Shown: in pieces, positions 17,561 through 23,415 of the stretch | Layout of the letters: each line of letters starts with the position of its first letter | Numbering within the stretch: the first letter of the stretch is position 1 | Source: Sphaerosporella brunnea | Taxonomy: Eukaryota > Ascomycota > Pezizomycetes > Pezizales > Pyronemataceae | NCBI GenBank assembly: GCA_008704415.1 | Contig: VXIS01000509.1 | Span: forward strand, 1 to 23,415 | Direction: 5' to 3' | DNA length: 23,415 nt | Notes under the pieces: generated by a model | The model's database searches: none | Told to the model about the DNA's origin: nothing | What the model saw: only the letters and a program-made list of their open reading frames with translations | Position numbers and translations under genes: made by a program

Positions 17561-18060
17561 ATTATAGAATCCCACAAACAATGATGCCCGCAACCATTCA
17601 AACTGGGTGATTCTGTATTTGTTAAGACCTGCAAGTTGCCAATCAGATACGCCAACCTCCAGGACCGGCACCATAGTAACGATGACCACGCTGTGCATGC
17701 CAGCCGAAAGTTTTAGCACGAGTTTGCTGTTCCATTTACCATACTTGATTTGTGTGGCAATGTAGCTGCGCTAGGTATTGCCCAAAATTAGCTGGAACCC
17801 CTCACCTACAAGGTTGACTGGATCAGACTGCACCAGGTTGACCGCAGTCGCTGTCATTCCCTAGCGCCAGCTCTGCGCTCAACCATGGCAGAAACCGGGT
17901 ATGAGGTGGAGAAACTACTTGAACACCTTTCAAGCATGGTCAACACACTCCTATATCATGTCAAATGGGCTGCAAATGACGATGCACACTGGTAGCCGCG
18001 GGCCAATCTTTGAATCAGTACATGCAGGAAGTGAAAGAATACAGAGTGTGAGAATTTCTT
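17561..18060 (+). pseudogene. Gypsy E integrase C-terminus with chromodomain
   Basis: FKLGDSVFVKTCKLPI is the GPY/F-type C-terminal region of gypsy integrase; after a decayed stretch, LEPLTYKVDWIRLHQV corresponds to the H..FHVS.L region. From 17884 GYEVEKLLEHLSSMVNTLLY, then HVKWAANDDAHW, is a chromodomain: YEVEKIL..., LYLVKW.GY....TWEP. Such a domain places E among chromoviruses, which use it to target insertion to marked chromatin. A stop follows right after the Trp. This is the 3'-most recognisable coding part of E. Confidence 0.8.
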
Positions 18061-18099
18061 TCACCAAGCAGGGCGCTGATCCTATGAGACTTAAGATAG

Positions 18100-18201
18100 T
18101 GTCTGCGAACCGCTGTAGCGAGTGACACCCAGTGCAGCTGGATAGATAAACACTTAGGTTGAACCCGGAATGGAGACAAGACCTTTACATACCACTTCCC
18201 A
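18100..18201 (+). repeat. 102-bp repeat Y, copy 1
   Basis: TGTCTGCGAACC...CATACCACTTCCCA. An inverted copy of the same length is at 21969-22070, roughly 70-80% identical by eye, with TAGCGAGTGACA, CAGTGCAGCT, GTTGAACCC and CATACCACTT shared in order. TG...CA ends. On the minus strand it holds GGGTTCAACC, resembling a pol III B box. Each copy directly abuts one half of a broken copia gag. Confidence 0.65.
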
Positions 18202-18785
18202 CCGACGGTCTGGTCGAAACGTGGTGAATTACAAGAGAATACTTCAACATCGTTAGAACCTCTATCGGCCATCAGGAGATCCACGAGCAATACATGCGTT
18301 TTAAACCGACTCCCGTAGCTCCAATTGGTAAGTTCTTTTCTGACCTTCTTCAACTGCAAAATGAAATCAGAGGAACTGTTGAGGAGATCTCTGACACCTC
18401 CTTCAAAGCCCACATATATGGGTGACTCCAGCCTGCCTTCAAAGGTACAGCCAAGATTTAGCAAAACAGGGATCTCGCAACCGTTGAGTTTATCATAGAC
18501 ATGCTGCTTGGAGAGAAGCGACTGCAAACAATGCCATACCAACCAATGTAGCTTCCAAAGCCCTTGCTACCAATGCTAGCAGTGCTGAATCAAAGAAGTG
18601 GTGTGAATTCTTCGAGAGACATACCGACAACACAGAACGATCCTTATCGACCAAGTCTCAGAAGAAGGAGAATTGTGGTCATAAAAATACGTCTGACACT
18701 GAGTGAATGAGGATATAGTCTAAGTAAACAAGGGAATACCGACTATGCTTGTGAAGGACACGATACATATGCCCCATACATTCTG
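18202..18785 (+). pseudogene. Copia F gag, C-terminal part
   Basis: The plus-strand reading TDGLVETW, EYFNIVRTSIGHQEIHEQYM, then RFKPTPVAPIGKFFSDLL, then EISDTSFKAHIYG matches the copia C Gag segment RQQLYSKFTMMRPKPGAPITEYFSEL ... ISDTLFKTHIF in order. Further on, ASKALATNASSAESKKWCEF matches the region before the first zinc knuckle, and YACEGHDTYAPY resembles the second knuckle with Cys lost. Broken by stops. The matching N-terminal part is on the other strand at 22071-22320. Confidence 0.75.
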
Positions 18786-18802
18786 ATGGCGCAGGATTAC
18801 CA

Positions 18803-20005
18803 CTATTGTCTGTAGCTTCTTGGGCAATTATACCGATGCGCTCCCCCAGAACAACTACAAACAGTTAAGGCTGTGATTGCACCTTTCAACTCTACGCCCG
18901 CTGTGAGAGAGGTTTGGGCACAGTTTGTGTGGACAGCAAGTGGATCCCTGCTCGCTTTCCCACGTCTCCAGTAACAGGAAACTTCCCTTTCACTTTCTCC
19001 ATGTGATGTCAGTCCACCCAGGTTTGTGTGTACTATAAACTGTACAAGGCCGGCTTTATCTAACGAGCTCCAGTCTGCCTCCAGCATGTGTAGTGTATTC
19101 GTCTGGTAGTTGATTAGGAGTGAGTTCTTTGCCTTGCAGCTCTTTCCAATTATCAGGTCGTAACATCCGTTCAAATCATATATGGTGTACCAACCACTAA
19201 CGTTGATGGTATTGCCTATTTGTCCTCACATTGTGGTGTTGCATAAGTAAACTTGCCATCGTTCATTTCGTTCTCCTTCTTTTCCTGGCCTCGTCACCTT
19301 CATGCAAGCACACAGCCTTGTGGTCCATCCCAACTGTGGAGCGGATTTCTTGTTGCTGCAGCCGTGCAACGCTCTGTTGTCTATTATGTGGTATCATGAG
19401 CGAGTTTTGCGGTTCCCTATTTCCGATTTTCCCACAAAACGCAGGCTATCTAAATCCACATCTGCTGAATTCAGCGCGCTGATTTTTGTTACTTACAAGT
19501 GGGCCGCTTTGGGCAGCTTAGTAGAGGGACGCTTCGGCACCTCTACGATTTGCCTTTTCCCTCCTCTTCATCGCTTCCACTCACAGAGTTGTCGTCACTT
19601 ATATCCTCTATATTGTTGACCGTCACTGTTCGTTCCTCCACCAAGTGAATATGCTTCTAGCTCCTGTTTCAACGGCGACGTTCGTTTTTTTCTTACTTAC
19701 GCAATTCTCCTCTGCCTCGACGCCGGTCGCCTCCACCGCCTTTCAGTTCCTTAGGCCTTCAAGGTTGGGCTCCTCCAGGAAGATCGGTGGTTTGTGCTGC
19801 TTCGACAGACAGTTTTTCGTCAATGTTCCCACGGCGCGTGCCACCGGCTGCGTACCTTTGATTTCCCCAAGCGCTTTAACTGGTTGAGAATGGTAGTGAA
19901 GTGGTTTTTCTATTCGTAGGCCTTCTGCTTGGCCTCATTGGGTTGCTGGGCAATCTCAACAAGGGGTAACTGGTTGTTCTCTTGTACAGTCTCGTTGATC
20001 GGCAT
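18803..20005 (-). pseudogene. Retroelement G: gag-like start and retropepsin-like region
   Basis: Minus strand. An ATG at 20005 opens MPINETVQENNQLPLVEIAQ and soon meets a stop. Downstream, with several shifts, are a Gly/Arg-rich patch, an acidic patch (DISDDNSVSGSDEEEGKGK), and then VSGWYTIYDLNGCYDLIIGK with LLINYQTNTL. The YDLIIGK..(W).....I.Y.TNTL pattern is that of the end of a gypsy retropepsin (YDVILG..WL......IDW....L). It is thus most likely a gypsy protease remnant, but the active-site DSG was not found. Its 3' continuation (RT etc.) is missing; it abuts copia F debris near 18800. Confidence 0.5.
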
Positions 20006-20127
20006 GTTTAAGCAATACGTTGCGTGTAGAAACGGATAGAATGCCAAGTTACAGTCTGTCGTCACTCCGGTCATTCATTGTGAGCCTTTTCCTTATATCT
20101 TGAGTCAAGGCTGAGAGTGGGTTATCC

Positions 20128-20693
20128 TGTAGCTAATAGAAGGGCCAGGAAGTCTCGATTCTCACAATGTAATAATCTTCAGGGGTTCTGTTCGATTTCT
20201 GAAGAGACAACAGAGAAGAGGATCTGTGTCTATATGAGGAGGCTTGTGGTTTGTTTTTGTGTCTGATGTGGTTGGTCTTGTTCCTTGAAGCTAATGGTTC
20301 TGAAGATCTGGAGGAGTCGTGTGGGCAGGAACGGCCTTCTTTATAGTAGAACCCGCTCGTCCTCAATCATCGAGCTGAGGGTCAGTGGGAATGCTTCTGA
20401 CCCTGAATAATAGCGGGGTAAATCCTGCCGTTTGTTTTTGAGGGTGTGCTCGTACGAGGACAGAGAAATCATTCATGCTTATAGCACGATCATTCCCCAT
20501 TCGTGAGTCATTTCTGTATTCTACTGCGTCGTCATATCTATTATTGCAGGACGCTGGCACGAACGTCAACATGCCCCACGATATGCCTTGATTGTGCCCC
20601 CTTGCGAGACTAGACTCTTGCATTCTGACGAGTCCAGCTTATTGTGCAGGATGCTGGCCTTATCGGCTTGCCCTGTGGCCAGCTTTGATTACA
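20128..20693 (-). repeat. Candidate LTR (566 bp) of element G
   Basis: On the minus strand it begins TGTAATCAAAG and ends TTAGCTACA, and a TATA-like CTATAAAG lies about 20338-20345, followed by an A/C-rich leader-like stretch. It ends 122 bases upstream of the G start codon, the right place for a 5' LTR. Immediately outside its right end is a run of seven C (20694-20700). Inside is a perfect hairpin AGGGTCAG/CTGACCCT (about 20378-20404). No second copy or TSD is in the window, so boundaries rest on TG/CA ends and context only. Confidence 0.35.
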
Positions 20694-21178
20694 CCCCCCC
20701 GCCCAGCTGAACTTGCAGTACACCATTAGCAGATGAGGTATTATCAGACTCTGCGGCGGACGCGGCAATCAATGGCTCGTCATATAAATATCGATGTGGG
20801 GGTTCTCCTGTCGTATCATACCGCCGAAGCACGCCATATGAATACGACACCCACACCGGTGACTAGACTCTGCATATTGGACTCCACCTTTGTCTGCTGG
20901 CCTTTCTCCTCATTCTGGCGGCTGATTGACTCCGACGCCTTGCAGGCAGTCCTCGTATCTGACAGTCTCGTCGGTGTGCAGGCTGGTGTGGCGGCTTGCT
21001 TCATAAACAGGCTCGTCGCTCCCCTCGCTCTTACTCTTCCATCCTTTTCTTCCATCTCTACTACTCTCTTTTACTCTTTACTCCCGGGACCCCCAACAGA
21101 CCCTCGTTACCTACGCATCATACCGTCTTGAGCACCTAAAGGCACGCGGTCGAGAGGCACCCCCAGCAATGCTACTCT
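20694..21178. other. Unassigned spacer
   Basis: No credible gene. Contains a C-rich start, TATAAATA near 20783, and a long pyrimidine-rich tract (about 21015-21085, many CTCTT/TTACTC). These could be remains of an LTR promoter on the plus strand, but nothing confirms it. Open frames here (e.g. 20733-21131) show no family resemblance. Confidence 0.4.
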
Positions 21179-21632
21179 TGTAACATCCTAACCAGTCGTT
21201 TGTCGGCAACGGGACCAAGCTATATTGCTTAGTGATAACGTTTGATGTGAGTATCTCTTTCGGACGTCCCTTCAGTTTTCCTTTGGCTAACAGTATTTTC
21301 AGCTCCACGGAACGTGGCCCTCGTGAGGTCCTTGGCGCTTAACGCGCTTAGTCCTTCGGGCCCCGCAACTGTCGACTTGATGTGCTCTTCATTATAATCG
21401 GTTGAGCTAGCCGTGGTACGCGCGGCACTTGGCCCGGTACGCGTCCGGACTCGAGGAGCGGCTAAGCAGTAACGGGACACTGTACCGCCTGCTTGGATGC
21501 GGGGACTCCGGGAGCGTTCGGGGAGTGGCCTTATAGGCCTACTGACTGATTCTTGGATGTCGATACTATTCAATGATTACAAATGTACCATTTTTGTACC
21601 AAAATCCCATTGTCATAGTTTAGGGTGTGACA
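21179..21632 (+). repeat. Candidate solo LTR (454 bp)
   Basis: Starts TGTAACATCCTAACC and ends with the reverse complement of TGTCACACCCTAAAC: 12 of 15 terminal bases are inverted-complementary. TGTAAC...GTGACA is also the terminal pattern of the two LTR families at 1015 and 14436. No TSD is seen (ACTCT against TTCAT), so it may be rearranged or the ends may be wrong. A GTGAGT...GCTAAC...CAG string (21247-21302) looks like a fungal intron, but no frame supports an exon on either side. Confidence 0.4.
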
Positions 21633-21968
21633 TTCATCCGGCCGCCATGTTCGCTGTGATACCCCATCCAGACTCAGCCAGAGAAACTGTCAGGCATTAG
21701 GTTCAGCTTCCGCTATGCTTCATGTTTTCGCGCTGTGTTACTGAGGGCGTTGGGATAAGAGGCAACGTCCAAAATGGGTGTCGCTGAGTCGTCAAACCGC
21801 TGAGTTGCTGAGTTGCTGTATGGGAAAGTTGCGAGAAAATCGATGTCGCTGAGTCACGAAGAAATCACTGTCGCTAAATCGCGTAGGATTGTAGCCAAAA
21901 TGGTCCTTTTCACGCCCTTCACAGCTTCGCTAGGCCGCAGGGACTCAACAGTGTTGCTGCTACCCATA
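21633..21968. other. Decayed region with CGCTGAGT repeats
   Basis: Holds degenerate copies of TCGCTGAGTC / CGCTGAGTTGCTGAGTTGCTG (about 21780-21820, 21843-21855, 21869-21880). On the minus strand these encode Ser-Ala-Thr-rich and Leu-Ser-Asp-rich frames, open for some 60 codons in places. If the 18.1-22.07 kb interval is turned back, this stretch would follow gypsy E's chromodomain, so it may be the end of E or its 3' LTR. No firm assignment. Confidence 0.3.
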
Positions 21969-22070
21969 TAGAAAGTGGTATGTGGAGATCTGGTCACTAT
22001 TTTGGGTTCAACTCAAGTGTCCGCCTATCTAGCTGCACTGCATGTCACTCGCTACGCTAGTTTTCCCACA
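21969..22070 (-). repeat. 102-bp repeat Y, copy 2 (inverted)
   Basis: Minus-strand reading TGTGGGAAAAC...CATACCACTTTCTA, the same length as 18100-18201. It is followed on the plus strand by GTCAG (22071-22075), whose complement CTGAC differs by one base from CCGAC next to copy 1 (18202-18206). That is what a 5-bp TSD shared between the two gag halves would look like. Confidence 0.65.
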
Positions 22071-22320
22071 GTCAGTGTTTTCAATATACTCTTTGATAGC
22101 TCTTGTAAAAGAGTTGTAAATACTAGCTGCAGAGTCTTCGCTTCTGCAACAATAGTTTTTATGCCTCAGAATGACTGTGCAAGTCGCTTTTGCTGCCAGT
22201 CAGGGAGGTTCCTCTTTGTTGCCATTGACTATATCTCATGCGACAATCGCACGAACTAGGTGGCGCATGTCCTTGAACCATGAAGAGTAGTTGACGTTGG
22301 TAAGACAATCCAGGACTCAG
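22071..22320 (-). pseudogene. Copia F gag, N-terminal part
   Basis: Minus strand: LDCLTNVNYSSWFKDMRHLV, then DIVNGNKEEPP, and further on SAASIYNSFTRAIKEYIENT. This follows the copia C Gag N-terminus (LLTSDNYNQWSKSMGHIL ... WDIVIAEEEDPDRPP ... GAACIYNGCSQMIKAIINDT) in order. It ends at TD, exactly where the C-terminal part at 18202 begins (TDGLVETW). Stops interrupt it. Its 5' end is fused to gypsy H RT near 22320 with no LTR or start codon between them. Confidence 0.75.
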
Positions 22321-22700
22321 TGACGCATCCGAAAGGTGTTTTTCAGTTCTTCATCTTCTTTCATCCAAATCAAATAGTATAATCTTGCAAATCCAGTTGG
22401 CTTTGGAAAGTCTCATAAGCGTCTGTTGTATAAGTGGAAGCGGGTATCTGTTTTTGAATGTTCATTCGTCTCTCGTATCATTGGCAGCTAGTATCTGTTT
22501 TTTCATGTTCCTTATTTAATGCTCGGTAATCGACAACAAGGCGTCCAGATTCGTCCCCCTTTCCAACAACAAGGGGTGAAGCCTCTACAGACAACGCAGT
22601 GTCCCCAATTAACCTTCTTGACTGGTTCCTCCGCAATCATGGATTTAGGACTGTCAGTTCTAGGCTTGACAATCATTAACGAAGGCCAAAGGGGGGTTTG
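22321..22700 (-). pseudogene. Gypsy H reverse transcriptase, N-terminal part
   Basis: Minus strand: EASPLVVGKGDESGRLVVDY and the following RALN are the RT fingers motif (usually S.APVLFV.KKDG.LR.CVDYR.LN). After a shift comes RYPLPLIQQTLMRLSKANW, the next conserved block (YPLP.I...L..L..A), then EDEELKNTFRMRH (usually E..EWKTAF.TR.G). The RT is then cut off near 22320 where copia F gag begins; the catalytic Y.DD region is absent. Same strand and family as gypsy B. Confidence 0.82.
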
Positions 22701-23415
22701 AATCCTTGCTTGCTCAGTATCTTGTGGTTGTCAGGTTGGTGGGGTAGCATCAGCTTTCAGGAATAAGAGTAGAAACTGGTGGTACTACTTAAGGGCGTCC
22801 TTATCAATTATTTTGCTTTAGAATGCCCTGTTCATTGAGTAAAGTGACATGGAGAAGAGCTGGAGCTGACCATAACGTTGTTTCTTCTTTTGATGACACA
22901 TCGAAAGGTAGTAGCAGAGATTATTGCCATGACTAACTAAGGTGCGTTTATTTCTTTAACCTCCGTGGGCTGATGTGGAGTAGTGTGGGTGTTGCAGCTG
23001 GGGTAGTTGAAAGAGAGGTTGTTGGAGGCAAAGCGAATAAATACTCAATAGTGCCTCAACCAAGGACTGCCAACAACAATGGAGTAATGCCCAAGTTTAG
23101 TGGCAGAGGCGGGTACTGTCTTGAATTGGCTTCCGATGAATATTTCCACCCTAACAATGTGGGTAATGTCTACAGACAAATGAGGTCTTCCGTCAATAAC
23201 CTCCATGGTAGGGGAATACTCAGTGCGTACTGGGGAAAGTGGTGTTGGCAAGCAAATTCCTCGTCTATAAAAGCAAAAGCAGTACCTCCACAGTTGGTCC
23301 ATGCATGGGTTGGAACTTTGTTATCACTATTGGGAAGGGAAAACGTTACTACTAAGTTGCTTTATTCAAGTGATTCTTTTCCTATACAATGATCTGGGAA
23401 ATCTAGACCTCATAT
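22701..23415 (-). pseudogene. Gypsy H retropepsin and connector to RT
   Basis: Minus strand: FAFIDEEFACQHHFPQYALS, then VIDGRPHLSVDITHIVRVEI and KLGHYSIVVGSPWLRHY align with the gypsy B protease at 1-700 (same order, e.g. CQHHF.QYAL and KLGHY.....G.PWL). At the active site H reads TNCGGTAF where B has IDCGATGF, so the catalytic Asp is Asn. Between protease and RT (22701-23000) the nucleotide sequence can be followed in B as well (for example GGGGTTTGAAT near 109 and 22692). The element continues beyond the right edge. Confidence 0.82.

Noticed and set aside
19231..19887. Three plus-strand open frames of 80-105 codons
   Set aside because: They are antisense to the element G frame, which has recognisable retropepsin-like sequence on the minus strand.
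20733..21131. 132-codon plus-strand open frame
   Set aside because: No recognisable family, low-complexity Ser/Leu/Pro C-terminal part over a pyrimidine tract, and opposite frames are similarly open; not called a gene.
21247..21302. Intron-like GTGAGT...GCTAAC...TTTTCAG on the plus strand
   Set aside because: Flanking frames close at once (stop upstream near 21181 and downstream within a few codons), and the segment lies in a candidate LTR; most likely chance.
21229..21573. 114-codon minus-strand open frame
   Set aside because: GC-rich stretch with no motif; within a candidate LTR; no support as coding.
1..23415. CRISPR array, rRNA, prophage or bacterial operon
   Set aside because: No regular spacer-repeat structure, no rRNA-like sequence, and all coding evidence is from eukaryotic LTR retrotransposons.

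Overview
The whole window reads as a transposable-element nest from a eukaryotic genome, most likely a filamentous fungus. Two Ty1/copia families primed by a half initiator-tRNA-Met, chromodomain-type Ty3/gypsy remains, 5-bp target-site duplications (TSDs) and no recognisable host gene all fit that. I cannot name a species. No rRNA gene, tRNA gene, CRISPR array or bacterial feature was seen.

Layout, outermost layer first. Gypsy E (+ strand, 15381-18060, very decayed: reverse transcriptase, RNase H, integrase, chromodomain) appears to have been entered by gypsy B (- strand). The 5' LTR of B ends at 15380; its gag, protease and RT start run leftwards and leave the window at base 1. B then received three insertions. 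Copia C (8902-15153, TSD AAAAC) lies in its 5' LTR. Copia A (2230-8000, TSD GTCGT) lies in its gag. An 821-bp solo LTR (1015-1835) lies just after its zinc knuckle. Copia C was itself hit twice: by an inverted copy of the same 821-bp solo LTR (9399-10219, TSD GCTCT) near the end of RNase H, and by a 397-bp gypsy-type solo LTR (14436-14832, TSD AAGAC) in its leader.

Copia A is youngest by LTR comparison (2 mismatches seen in 603 bp) but its pol is cut by about nine frameshifts. Copia C has 249-bp LTRs, a gag with two zinc knuckles, and a pol separated from gag by two in-frame stops, the second of them followed by a GC-rich hairpin.

The right third (18.1-23.4 kb) is older debris. A third copia gag (F) is split: its N-terminal part is on the - strand at 22071-22320 and its C-terminal part on the + strand at 18202-18785. 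Each part abuts a copy of the same 102-bp repeat, and the two copies are inverted relative to each other, which suggests inversion of the roughly 4 kb between them. Inside that interval are a - strand retropepsin-type remnant (G) and two candidate LTRs. A second copy of the B-type gypsy (H, - strand) runs off the right edge. All coding capacity is for retrotransposon functions (nucleocapsid, protease, integrase, RT/RNase H), and no element looks able to move on its own as written.
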